Made by a program: the position numbers and the translations under genes
The notes under the pieces: model-generated
Database searches by the model: none
Told to the model about the DNA's origin: nothing
Seen by the model: the letters and a program-made list of their open reading frames with translations, nothing else
Virus record (IMG/VR): IMGVR_UViG_3300028837_000518
Location: 45,320 to 109,319 of that record
DNA from: a virus
DNA: 64,000 bases
Strand: one strand, 5' to 3'
Shown: in pieces, positions 1-7,161 of the stretch
Position numbering within the stretch: position 1 is the first letter of the stretch
Layout: every line of letters starts with the position of its first letter

Positions 1-3
1 TAC

Positions 4-104
4 GGGTTGGGTCGAAGTATGTCGGTTATCATACATAGTAATAGCATGGGTAAGAGTACGGCTCTACCATGCCCAAACTCGACATACATTCCCTTATCCA
101 ATCC
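4..104 (+). ncRNA. Y RNA candidate 1
   Basis: Hand folding gives a closing stem GGGTTGG (4-10) with CCAATCC (98-104). It is followed by GTCGA on the 5' side opposite CTTAT on the 3' side, then a perfect 8-bp stem GTATGTCG/CGACATAC, then GTTATC. This is the order of the Ro60-binding end of Y RNAs (closing stem, bulged-C helix, second stem, GUUAU). The distal part forms a hairpin, GCATGG/CCATGC extended by TA and GAG pairs with two single bulges. It is the first of five such elements in the tRNA array ahead of the Ro60 gene. No promoter is visible, because the element starts at the window edge. Confidence 0.82.
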
Positions 105-121
105 ATAATACTTAAATTGTT

Positions 122-180
122 GGCTAGGTCGAAGTATGCTGGTTATCCTCTATGATCCCGGCTACAATCCTTATCTAGCC
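122..180 (+). ncRNA. Y RNA candidate 2 (shortest)
   Basis: The closing stem GGCTAG/CTAGCC encloses GTCGAA opposite CTTAT, then a second stem GTA(T)GCTGG/CCGGCTAC, then GTTATC. At 59 nt it is the most compact copy, with almost no distal domain. The 5' strand is close to my memory of the 5' end of human Y1 RNA (GGCUGGUCCGAAGG, later GUUAUC). The phage form has one pair fewer beside the bulged C. It follows candidate 1 with no tRNA between them and precedes tRNA-Val by 3 nt. Confidence 0.82.
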
Positions 181-183
181 TTT

Positions 184-256
184 AGGTAAATAGCTCAGTT
201 GGTAGAGCACTTCTTTTACAAAGAAGAGATCGCAGGTTCGAGTCCTGCTTTGCCTA
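184..256 (+). tRNA. tRNA-Val (anticodon TAC)
   Basis: The acceptor stem is AGGTAAA/TTTGCCT with U8 A9. The D arm is GCTC...GAGC, the anticodon stem is CTTCT/AGAAG around loop TTTACAA, and the T arm is GCAGG-TTCGAGT-CCTGC. The discriminator is A and CCA is not encoded. It is flanked directly by Y RNA candidates 2 and 3. Confidence 0.93.
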
Positions 257-267
257 CTAAAACTTAA

Positions 268-374
268 TAGATTAGGTCGAAGAGTATCGGTTATCAAGGC
301 AAGCCGAGAGGTTGGTCTGGTGAGCCAGACTTAACATCGGTTATGAAAACGATCTCACAAACTTATCTAATCTA
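268..374 (+). ncRNA. Y RNA candidate 3 (longest)
   Basis: An 8-bp closing stem TAGATTAG/CTAATCTA encloses GTCGA opposite CTTAT, a second stem GAG(T)ATCG/CGATCTC, and GTTATC. The distal domain is large and has a GTCTGG/CCAGAC hairpin with loop TGAG, plus a second CGGTTATG copy of the loop motif. An enlarged distal domain is where bacterial Y RNAs carry tRNA-like modules. I could not fold a convincing tRNA mimic by hand. Confidence 0.8.
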
Positions 375-377
375 CAT

Positions 378-449
378 GGGGGCGTAGCTTAACGGGAAAG
401 CACCTCTTTTGCAAGGAGGGTACTGGAGGTTCAATTCCTCCCGTCTCCA
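378..449 (+). tRNA. tRNA-Ala (anticodon TGC)
   Basis: Acceptor GGGGGCG/CGTCTCC (two wobble pairs), D arm GCTT...AAGC, anticodon stem CCTCT/GGAGG around TTTGCAA, T arm GGAGG-TTCAATT-CCTCC, discriminator A. It starts 4 nt after Y RNA candidate 3 and ends 4 nt before candidate 4. Confidence 0.92.
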
Positions 450-452
450 CCT

Positions 453-515
453 CTTGGGTCGAATGCATTGGGTTATTCAAGGTGAAAACTTCCCAACGCA
501 GTTAACTTATCCAAG
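453..515 (+). ncRNA. Y RNA candidate 4
   Basis: The closing stem CTTGG/CCAAG encloses GTCGAA opposite CTTAT, a second stem TGCATTGGG/CCCAACGCA (one A-C mismatch), then GTTATT and a small AAG...CTT hairpin. It is 63 nt long and lies between tRNA-Ala and tRNA-Gly. Base changes in both stems relative to the other copies are mostly compensated, which supports a conserved RNA fold rather than a conserved DNA site. Confidence 0.82.
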
Positions 516-524
516 TAATAATAT

Positions 525-597
525 GCGGGAGTAGCTCAGTTGGTAGAGCATCGCCTTGCCAGGGCGAGGGTCACGAGTTCGAGTCTCGTTTTCCGCT
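525..597 (+). tRNA. tRNA-Gly (anticodon GCC)
   Basis: Acceptor GCGGGAG/TTTCCGC, U8 A9, D arm GCTC...GAGC, anticodon stem TCGCC/GGCGA around TTGCCAG, T arm ACGAG-TTCGAGT-CTCGT, discriminator T. CCA is not encoded. It lies between Y RNA candidates 4 and 5. Confidence 0.92.
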
Positions 598-606
598 TAT
601 GTTGTT

Positions 607-685
607 AAGCCGGGTCGAGTTCAGTGGGTTATTGTGTATAATAATCCTTGTGTGTGTTTTCCCACTGGAAAAGTTAACCTGGCTT
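607..685 (+). ncRNA. Y RNA candidate 5
   Basis: The closing stem AAGCCGG pairs with CTGGCTT (one G-T wobble). The GTCGA strand lies opposite TTAAC. The second stem is TTCAGTGGG/CCCACTGGAA with one bulged C, and it runs into GTTATTGT. The 5' half resembles human Y5 RNA as I recall it (CCGAGUGUUGUGGGUUAUUGU). It ends 47 nt before the Ro60 start codon, so RNA and protein partner are adjacent on the same strand. Confidence 0.83.
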
Positions 686-732
686 TTATCTCTCTGGGAC
701 GCTTTTCCATCCACCACTACTAGGAGGTTATA

Positions 733-2433
733 ATGAGCAATTACGGCCAACACTTCTCTACACAGCAAACCGTCCAGACCGAGCCCATCCCAGGAAAAGA
801 TATGGGAGAAAACTTGGCTGGTGGTTATGCATTCAAGATTGATAAGTGGGCAAGACTTCAGCGTTTTCTTATCCTCGGCGCGGAAGGCACCTACTATGCT
901 AGCGGTCAAGCAATGACCATTGATAATGCTAACGTAGTAGTGGATTGTATTCGGGAAGATGGCCGGCGAGTGGTAGATAGTATTGTTACTACCTCACAAG
1001 AGGGTCGTGCGCCCAAGAATGACTCAGCACTATTTGCCCTTCTCATGTGTATGACACCAGACTTTGCCAATCTTGCAACTCGCCAAGCAGCATTTGCTGC
1101 TCTTCCTGCAGTTGCACGAATTGGTACGCACCTATTTAAGTTCTGCTCTGAGGTTGACTCAATGCGGGGTTGGGGACGTGGGCTACGACGCGCACTCTCT
1201 AGGTGGTACAACTCTAAAGCTCCTGCTCGCCTTGCATACCAAGTTGTAAAGTATCAGCAGCGGCATGGCTGGACCCACAGAGATGTATTGCGCAAGGCTC
1301 ACCCAGTCCCCTTATCGGATGCGCACAAGATTATCTATCACTACATAACTCAAAAGGAGCTACCATGTAGTCTCGCGCAGACAGAGGGTGGTGTGGATAT
1401 GTTGTATGCCTTCGAGTCTATCAAACGGGCCGAGAGTGTTAATCAGGCCACACAACTAATCCGTGAATTCAGACTTCCTCGCGAGGCAGTGCCAACTCGA
1501 TTCTTGAATGATAGTGCTATTTGGCAAGCACTACTAGAATCTATGCCTATGACCGCCATGATTCGCAACCTTGCCAAGATGACCAGTATTGGTCTACTTG
1601 CTCCCTTGTCGTTCGCAGCTAACTTTGTAGTAAAGCAATTAGGTAATGCAGATTATCTGAGACGCGCACGCGTTCACCCATTCTCTGTATTTCTTGCGTT
1701 GCGAACCTACGCGATGGGTTGCGGTATTCGTGGTAAGCTTCGGTGGGAACCAGTACCTGCCATAGTAGATGCGCTTGACAAGGCTTTTTACTTGTGTTTT
1801 GATAATGTTGAGCCAACTGGAAAGCGTATAGTAATCGGCGTTGATGTCTCGGGTAGCATGAGTGCGCCGATACTCGCTGATCCTAATACACAATTCATGG
1901 TACCGGGGCCACCATCAGTCCTGGAGGCCGCTGCTGCAATTGCGTTAGTTACTAACGCTGTGGAACCCAATAGTACTATAGTAGCATTCTCGCATGATAT
2001 AGTACCAATCACTATTACACCGCGCCAGCGGATTGATAACCTTTGCAACGAGCTACGCGGCCTACCAATGGGCAATACAGACTGTGCTCTACCCATGCTT
2101 TGGGCGCTAGGTTATGCGCCCGATGTACGTGGTGGTATTCACAGATGGTTCCGTCACCCCTGCGATTATAAGAAAGTTAGGGACAACGTTATCGAGGCTG
2201 ATGTTTTCATAGTAATTACCGACAACGAGACTTGGTTTGGCAAGATACACCCTGTGCAGGCACTAAACAAGTATCGAAAGCAAACAGGTATTGACGCCAA
2301 GCTAGTTGTTCTCGCTATGACCTCTACCGGATTTTCTATAGCTGACCCCAATGATTCTGGAATGCTTGATATTTGTGGTATGGATAGCGCTGTTCCCACA
2401 CTTATCTCTGACTTTATAAGTGGCAGAGTTTAG
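733..2433 (+). CDS. rsr: Ro60 orthologue (TROVE + vWA)
   Basis: This is the RNA chaperone and RNA quality-control ring protein that binds Y RNAs and misfolded RNAs. The TROVE HEAT-repeat ring spans roughly residues 25-350, with blocks GRAPKNDSALFALLMC (91-106), RGWGRGLRRALSRWYN and THRDVLRKAHP near 181-191; H182 is in the position known to matter for Y RNA binding. The C-terminal von Willebrand A domain has the metal site DVSGSMS (D371, S373, S375) and a later ITDNE. The length of 566 aa is normal for the family, with no truncation. AGGAGG 5 nt upstream fixes the ATG. Five Y RNA candidates and three tRNAs lie directly upstream, so the RNP partners are encoded together. Confidence 0.95.
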   Translation: MSNYGQHFSTQQTVQTEPIPGKDMGENLAGGYAFKIDKWARLQRFLILGAEGTYYASGQAMTIDNANVVVDCIREDGRRVVDSIVTTSQEGRAPKNDSALFALLMCMTPDFANLATRQAAFAALPAVARIGTHLFKFCSEVDSMRGWGRGLRRALSRWYNSKAPARLAYQVVKYQQRHGWTHRDVLRKAHPVPLSDAHKIIYHYITQKELPCSLAQTEGGVDMLYAFESIKRAESVNQATQLIREFRLPREAVPTRFLNDSAIWQALLESMPMTAMIRNLAKMTSIGLLAPLSFAANFVVKQLGNADYLRRARVHPFSVFLALRTYAMGCGIRGKLRWEPVPAIVDALDKAFYLCFDNVEPTGKRIVIGVDVSGSMSAPILADPNTQFMVPGPPSVLEAAAAIALVTNAVEPNSTIVAFSHDIVPITITPRQRIDNLCNELRGLPMGNTDCALPMLWALGYAPDVRGGIHRWFRHPCDYKKVRDNVIEADVFIVITDNETWFGKIHPVQALNKYRKQTGIDAKLVVLAMTSTGFSIADPNDSGMLDICGMDSAVPTLISDFISGRV

Positions 2434-2434
2434 C

Positions 2435-2890
2435 ATGAGCGAGGCGGAAAGACTTGAGGCTCTAATAGATCAGTTAGCAGAGCTAAGAGATATGGTGCAC
2501 TTTCTTCAAAGTGCCGAAGACGATGCGAAAGCAACGCTAGAGCAAGTACAAGAATACCAAATCTATAACAATATAGTAGATGGGCGCAAAAAGCTAAAGC
2601 GACAGGTTAAAGAACACGAAGTAGTAATACGTAACTTAGTTGTTAAAGTCTTTAGTGAAACAGGCATAAGGTATCCGGGGACAGGTCGTGCATATATTCA
2701 AATGGTTAAGACTTGTGTCTACGACGAAACCAATATTCATGCCTGGTGTGTCGAACGCGCCCCCGGCTTTCTCAATCTTAATACTAGAGCAATTGAGAAA
2801 GCAGCAAAGTCGGGTGCAAATGGTATGCCTATAGAAGTTACTGTAGTTCCGCGCGGTTATATCAAGGGCAAGCTAGATGTCCCGGCCTAA
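2435..2890 (+). CDS. coiled-coil protein, Gam/Gp157-like
   Basis: The N-terminal 60 residues are heptad-rich and acidic/basic alternating, predicted coiled coil. They are followed by a compact domain ending in VERAPGFLNLNTRAIEK and VTVVPRGYIKG. This layout recalls phage Gam-like nuclease inhibitors and Gp157 proteins, but the match is weak. I chose the ATG just after the Ro60 stop; a GTG at 2420 overlapping that gene is the alternative. It overlaps the next gene by 14 nt. Confidence 0.75.
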   Translation: MSEAERLEALIDQLAELRDMVHFLQSAEDDAKATLEQVQEYQIYNNIVDGRKKLKRQVKEHEVVIRNLVVKVFSETGIRYPGTGRAYIQMVKTCVYDETNIHAWCVERAPGFLNLNTRAIEKAAKSGANGMPIEVTVVPRGYIKGKLDVPA

Positions 2891-3380
2891 TACACCAAGC
2901 TTTTGGACAACAACACATACTACCAGTGAAAAGGACGAGTGGGAAACACCGCGAAGTCTCGTTAGCTACTTAGCACAGTACTTTTCCTGGGACCTTGATG
3001 TGTGTGCGAGTCGAGCAAATGTCTGCGAGACCTTTCTTACTAAGGCCGATAACGCCCTAAGTTGTAGTTGGACGGGACTGTGCTGGAATAACCCACCATA
3101 CGGAAAAGAGATGCGTCGGTGGATTGCTAAAGCAAAACACGCTGCGCAGTCCCCCGGCACTACAGTAGTCTGTCTAGTGCCGGCTCGCACCGATACTAAG
3201 TGGTGGCATCACAACGTTCCTGAAGCAAGCTTGGTAGTTTTCTTAAAGGGTCGACTTAGCTTTGAACTAGATAACATTGGGCAACCCGCACCATTCCCAT
3301 CAGCTATAATAGTGTTTGGTCCACTAAGTGAACTACAGAAAAATGTTCTAAAACACATGGGCTGGTCACCACTAGGATAG
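2877..3380 (+). CDS. Dam-like N6-adenine DNA methyltransferase
   Basis: The layout matches the phage N6-adenine methyltransferase family (DNA_N6_MTase / Dam of siphophages). It has an N-terminal EWETPRSLVSYL, the SAM-binding start DLDVCASRAN, the catalytic motif NPPYGKEMRRWI near residue 70, and a PARTDTKWWH region. At 167 aa it is family-sized. It would methylate phage DNA, perhaps against restriction. It overlaps the upstream gene and is one of five methyltransferases in the window. Confidence 0.88.
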   Translation: MSRPNTPSFWTTTHTTSEKDEWETPRSLVSYLAQYFSWDLDVCASRANVCETFLTKADNALSCSWTGLCWNNPPYGKEMRRWIAKAKHAAQSPGTTVVCLVPARTDTKWWHHNVPEASLVVFLKGRLSFELDNIGQPAPFPSAIIVFGPLSELQKNVLKHMGWSPLG

Positions 3381-3387
3381 GAGAGAG

Positions 3388-3759
3388 ATGTTACTTAGTA
3401 AAAAGGAAACTAAACAACTGTTGCGCGCACTCTGTGAAGTCACCGACATTGAGCAATGTCAACCTTATACAATGGTGCGAGTAGTTATACCTAAGCTTCC
3501 CAACGTCTTAGGGGCGCATCCCGAGGCAATAACCGCTGCTGGATTCTCTAAAGTTGTATGGCCCGATAAGTGGTCGCCCACGATTGGTATTCGTATTGCT
3601 AAAGTACGCGCTGCCGACCGTATATTTAACGGGCTATGGGATGTTAACTTTCGCGTTACAGTAGAGTGTGCGCAGAAGTGGCGGGAGCAAGTTAAGGCAG
3701 CCCGACCAGAGCTACACACTGATGAGGTAGAACTTCTTCCCGCGAGTGTTCCTGCGTGA
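3388..3759 (+). CDS. uncharacterised protein, 123 aa
   Basis: Not recognised. It is a soluble mixed alpha/beta protein without cysteine motifs or membrane segments. GGAGAG precedes the ATG. Its stop overlaps the GTG of the next gene, which suggests translational coupling. Confidence 0.75.
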   Translation: MLLSKKETKQLLRALCEVTDIEQCQPYTMVRVVIPKLPNVLGAHPEAITAAGFSKVVWPDKWSPTIGIRIAKVRAADRIFNGLWDVNFRVTVECAQKWREQVKAARPELHTDEVELLPASVPA

Positions 3760-4145
3760 AGAAAACACGGTTAGCATTCAATCACTACACGAGTATAGGG
3801 TGGTTACTACGACACCCCAAGGAACTCTTTCAGGAACTAAAGTGGTTTATTCAGCGTGGTCTTTATGGGTATTCTGATAGAGATGTTTGGGGTATATGTG
3901 ACTACCTCGTAGCGTGGATGCCGTCTGCAATTGACCAACTAAGGAAAAATTCCCATAGTTTTCCCACTGAACTATCACATTTTGACTGGCATGTTATTCT
4001 TGCCGAGATAAAGAATGGTTGGCAAGCAGGTGAAAAGTGGCTAGCTTGTGAATATACTAGCGATGACGAGCGTGAAGAGATAGAGAAGACTTTCTACAAA
4101 GGCTTTGCTCTCTTCTATGCGTGGTTCTGGCACCTTTGGGATTGA
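3756..4145 (+). CDS. conserved phage protein with YSDRDVW motif
   Basis: The segment RGLYGYSDRDVWGICDYL, followed by WMPSAIDQLRKNSHSFP, resembles a family of unknown function common in environmental phages. It is rich in aromatic residues. The start is GTG, overlapping the previous stop. No function can be assigned. Confidence 0.8.
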   Translation: MKKTRLAFNHYTSIGWLLRHPKELFQELKWFIQRGLYGYSDRDVWGICDYLVAWMPSAIDQLRKNSHSFPTELSHFDWHVILAEIKNGWQAGEKWLACEYTSDDEREEIEKTFYKGFALFYAWFWHLWD

Positions 4146-4181
4146 CAACGTGATTACTAAAGTAGTAAGTATTCAATTGGG

Positions 4182-4604
4182 ATGCGAGAAATAAAAGGCG
4201 ATTTGTGGCGTTACTACGCAGCCGGCGTACCATGCTGTATTACAGTGAATGGTTTTGTAAAGGCTAATGGTTGTGCTGTGATGGGGCGTGGTAGCGTGTA
4301 TTCCTACTGCGTCCCCATTTGTTTTCTTTTCCAGTTAAAAGAGATCGGGCTACCTGCGTTAGTAATCGTAGTAATGTAGTGCGACACATGCGAAGGAAAT
4401 TTAGGCCCGGTATGGGCACTAAAGGCTGAGCCACTTGTTATCAGGGCAAGCCTTTCATATCTCGATCACATTCGTATAGCAATGGATTGGCGTGTAGTAA
4501 TACTACCAAGGCCAGGATGTGGTGCTGGTGAACTTGACTGGGAAGAAGATGTACGCCCTATTTGTAATAAGTATAAGGAATGGTTATGGATAATCTCGAA
4601 GTGA
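4182..4604 (+). pseudogene. macro-domain-like gene broken by in-frame TAG
   Basis: The start MREIKGDLWRYY...CITVNGFVKANG with MGRG matches the N-terminus of phage macro-domain (ADP-ribose-1''-phosphatase-like) proteins. The end RVVILPRPGCGAGELDW, read in the same frame, matches their C-terminus. A TAG at 4377-4379 separates the halves. The middle (about 4290-4400) does not read like the family in any single frame, so compensating indels are likely. Decay, readthrough or sequence error cannot be told apart here. Confidence 0.65.
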
Positions 4605-4801
4605 TATTAACTATATCGGTGCTTGACAATTTTACCAGTACTTTAGGTGAATCCAAGCTAGCATTGGACGCACTGGTTATTGCTATCCAAAGCTGTAAGC
4701 GCACTCAACTAGAAGTTACCCTTCTACATTGGCACTTTCCTTATGTGCTAGCAGGTTTCATAGCGGATTACTGCCCAACAAAATGGCTATTTTTATTGTA
4801 A
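4586..4801 (+). CDS. small unknown ORF, doubtful
   Basis: A 71-aa ORF from ATG 4586 with a hydrophobic C-terminus (YVLAGFIADY). It overlaps the macro-domain remnant and has no clear ribosome-binding site. It may form one frameshifted gene with the ORF at 4783-4977. Listed because it fills otherwise empty sequence. Confidence 0.3.
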   Translation: MDNLEVILTISVLDNFTSTLGESKLALDALVIAIQSCKRTQLEVTLLHWHFPYVLAGFIADYCPTKWLFLL

Positions 4802-4977
4802 ATTGGAATACTGAGTTAACACGTACTGAGATACTGGCAAGTACGAAGTCACAACTAGGCAATATTGATTTTAGTTATAGCGGCACACATGATGCCCTGT
4901 ATATAGGTTTTGGTGATTTTTGTTGCGGCACAAGGAGTTTTGACGACTACTGTGGTAAACACTTCGCCTGTGGATGA
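4783..4977 (+). CDS. small unknown ORF, doubtful
   Basis: A 64-aa ORF that reads MAIFIVNWNTELTRTEIL and continues in a different frame from the ORF at 4586. Its C-terminus is cysteine-rich and overlaps the start of the next gene. No family recognised; it may be a remnant. Confidence 0.25.
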   Translation: MAIFIVNWNTELTRTEILASTKSQLGNIDFSYSGTHDALYIGFGDFCCGTRSFDDYCGKHFACG

Positions 4978-5497
4978 TACAGATAAACTTATTCGTCACC
5001 TTTATGTAGAGCAAGAACTTAGCTTAGGTACTGTAAGTAAGAACGTGGGTCATAGTAAGTACCAGGTTGAGAAAAGACTTACTCGCATGGGGGTAAAAAT
5101 TCGTAGTCCTGAAGAAGGTGTAAGAATCAGGGAAGAGCGGAAAAAAGAAAGAGTAAAACAAATACTGCGTACAATACCGCAAGATATTCCCGTTGAGCAA
5201 CAAGTCAGGTTAATGCACAAAGCATCTCTGTCGAGAACGATTATTAGTCAACACTCAGGCTTAAGTACCCACTACGTTCATAAAATCATTAACAATATTA
5301 ATGGTTATATTCCAGCCGATGATGACCGACAACGCTGCAAACACTGCACTATTATTCTGGCAGAGTGTGATGATATAGTTCGTGAGCACGAGCGCGATGG
5401 TTATTGTGGGTATTGTGTTAGCGAAGGTATTCCCGAGAGAGTTCTGGCCAAGGAGGATACATGGACCCCCAACAGATCACTGAACCACAACAGATAG
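4940..5497 (+). CDS. HTH protein with C-terminal zinc finger
   Basis: The N-terminal part reads like two helix-turn-helix units: LYVEQELSLGTVSKNVGHSK with VEKRLTRMGVKIRSP, then ISQHSGLSTHYVHKIINNI. The C-terminus has CKHC...CGYC. The tail ILAECDDIVREHERDGYC is closely similar to that of the shorter protein at 28021, so the two are paralogues. TTG 4940 sits 4 nt after AAGGAG; a GTG at 4910 is the alternative. A DNA-binding regulator is likely. Confidence 0.75.
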   Translation: MTTTVVNTSPVDDTDKLIRHLYVEQELSLGTVSKNVGHSKYQVEKRLTRMGVKIRSPEEGVRIREERKKERVKQILRTIPQDIPVEQQVRLMHKASLSRTIISQHSGLSTHYVHKIINNINGYIPADDDRQRCKHCTIILAECDDIVREHERDGYCGYCVSEGIPERVLAKEDTWTPNRSLNHNR

Positions 5498-5516
5498 ATA
5501 AAGGGAGATAGAATAG

Positions 5517-6143
5517 ATGCATCATTGGGGACAAGAAGGTGTTGAGTTACCAGTACCGGCGACTAAGCTGGTTAGTGCCGAGGCCAGTACACCAAAACTG
5601 ACTGTAGAAACAGTAGATAATCACGTGTACTTTTATGCTACTGTTAACAGTGATCGCTGTTTAGCCTTAGTTCGTACCATTCGCGAACTTGATGGAAAAC
5701 TTAGGAACGAACATGCCTCACGTGCATTGCCGGCAGAGCACCCATTAACACCTATTTGGTTGCATGTGAATAGCGATGGGGGCAGTGTGTTTGACGCGCT
5801 TGGTGTTGCCGATCAACTGAAAAGTATTAAGACACCAATATTCTCTGTAGTAGAGGGGTGTGCAGCAAGCTCTGCGACTCTCCTCAGTGTCCCTTGTACG
5901 AAGCGGTTTATTACTTCATCTTCTTTCATGCTTATTCATCAAGTTTCCAGCATTATGTGGGGAACATACGAGCAGTTTAAAGATCAGATGAAGGTACTTG
6001 ACATGATCATGCGTCAACTTGTCAACTTTTACTCGACTCACACAAAGCTGGAGCCATTAAAGCTCGAGGAGCTTCTCAAGCGTGATTCGTGGTTTGCCGC
6101 ACAGCAATGTGTGGATATAGGGTTAGTGGACGCTATTCTATAG
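5517..6143 (+). CDS. ClpP-like serine protease (S14)
   Basis: The ClpP/crotonase-like fold shows LHVNSDGGSVFDALGVADQL, the nucleophile region VEGCAASSATLLSV, and catalytic-His context FMLIHQVSS, with an Asp in RDSWFAAQQCVDIGLVDAI. At 208 aa it has the size of ClpP. Phage ClpP homologues act in prohead maturation or as auxiliary proteases. No capsid genes are nearby, so an auxiliary role is more likely here. Confidence 0.88.
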   Translation: MHHWGQEGVELPVPATKLVSAEASTPKLTVETVDNHVYFYATVNSDRCLALVRTIRELDGKLRNEHASRALPAEHPLTPIWLHVNSDGGSVFDALGVADQLKSIKTPIFSVVEGCAASSATLLSVPCTKRFITSSSFMLIHQVSSIMWGTYEQFKDQMKVLDMIMRQLVNFYSTHTKLEPLKLEELLKRDSWFAAQQCVDIGLVDAIL

Positions 6144-6154
6144 GAGGCGTAAAA

Positions 6155-6328
6155 ATGGGTAGATACAGTGTGAAACCGAAAGATAGTGATATTGACGACG
6201 TTCTAAATATCTGTACTGAGCGTGCGAACTCGGGAAATTCGCCGCTTTGGGGTATGACTTATGAGGAAGGTGTAGAGGCGGGAATTAGGTGGGTTCTTGG
6301 TCAAACTGATGATTCTCCACTAGATTAA
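6155..6328 (+). CDS. small acidic protein, paralogue of 16487
   Basis: A 57-aa protein with AGGAGG ahead of its ATG. The block MTYEEGVEAGIRWVLGQTDDSPL matches MTYEQGVDAALRWVIGLADEHPL of the gene at 16487, so the two are duplicates. Function unknown. Confidence 0.75.
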   Translation: MGRYSVKPKDSDIDDVLNICTERANSGNSPLWGMTYEEGVEAGIRWVLGQTDDSPLD

Positions 6329-6341
6329 ATAAAGGAGAGAA

Positions 6342-6677
6342 ATGAGTAAGGCAGGTACTTATCTTTGCGGCGTACCATTCGAGCACTGTATGGCTCCAAT
6401 GAAAGATTGTTCCGCGTCTCTTCGTGATAGGCATTATCGAACTGGTGCGCTTAAAGCGCACTCATCTCGCGACGAATCATTCCGATGCTGTGTTCACTAC
6501 CTAACTAAAGTGTTAGGATACAAGCGAGTAGGTGGTCGTGAGTTCTCTCCTCCAGACGGTGGACCAATTAGGGTGCTGACTAAAAAGATACGGTTCGGTG
6601 GACGCCTGCGTGGTGGCAAACAAGAAAGAGCAATGCCGTCAGGAATACATACTGGCGGAATGGTCTTTTCAGCCTAG
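6342..6677 (+). CDS. conserved phage protein of unknown function
   Basis: A 111-aa basic protein whose REFSPPDGGPIRVLTKKIRFGG region resembles a phage family I have seen without assigned function. Cysteines are present (YLCG, EHCM, CCVHYL) but without a clear finger. It is preceded by GGAGAG. Confidence 0.72.
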   Translation: MSKAGTYLCGVPFEHCMAPMKDCSASLRDRHYRTGALKAHSSRDESFRCCVHYLTKVLGYKRVGGREFSPPDGGPIRVLTKKIRFGGRLRGGKQERAMPSGIHTGGMVFSA

Positions 6678-6705
6678 TGACTTGGTTAGCCCAGGAGGCT
6701 GGCTA

Positions 6706-7161
6706 GTGAATGTTGAGCGCGTAAACCCTTATGACTTAAATGCAATAGCAGAGGTGAATCTCGCACGCCGACAATCACGTTCTCGAAACCCAAATCCATA
6801 CAGTCTTGACGGTGAAAGAAACCTTCTCTATACTGCAGGAAAGAGTACAATGCTTACTCAGACGAATGATGCGCTAAACCGCTGGGCAGCCCAAGTGGTA
6901 GAAGAGTCCCAAGAAACCTGTGATTCAGAGGGGCTAGAGCCACTCGACTACGTTTGTGATGCTAACGCTTGTCTGCAATTAATGAAAAAGGTGGGTGAAC
7001 GTGGACGGCTTTGGTGGGAGTCAATATGTCAGCGATGGATATACGAGCTACTAGATACAGTAATAGGTACAATTTGGTTTCATTCATCTGAACAAGAACC
7101 TGGTCGTTGCGTTATCGAGGCGCTGATGTATATAAAAGGTGATACTGATGATGATGGCTGA
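6706..7161 (+). CDS. phage ABA-sandwich-like protein
   Basis: The core reads LNRWAAQVVEES, DYVCDANACLQLMKKVG, LWWE and EQEPGRCVIEALMYIKG. This matches the pattern of phage ABA-sandwich (Phage_ABA_S-like) proteins and the neighbour at 7148. I chose GTG 6706 because AGGAGG lies 7 nt upstream; the longer frame back to 6598 overlaps the preceding gene. Function of the family is unknown. Confidence 0.7.
   Translation: MNVERVNPYDLNAIAEVNLARRQSRSRNPNPYSLDGERNLLYTAGKSTMLTQTNDALNRWAAQVVEESQETCDSEGLEPLDYVCDANACLQLMKKVGERGRLWWESICQRWIYELLDTVIGTIWFHSSEQEPGRCVIEALMYIKGDTDDDG

Noticed and set aside
4-685. Self-cleaving ribozymes (hammerhead, HDV-like/theta) between the tRNAs
   Set aside because: I found no hammerhead core, and the two helices are nested rather than forming the HDV double pseudoknot. 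The motif order fits Y RNA, and Ro60 follows directly.
5517-6143. Head-maturation protease of a capsid operon
   Set aside because: The ClpP-like gene has no portal, scaffold or capsid gene nearby; the virion-like genes are on the other strand more than 46 kb away.
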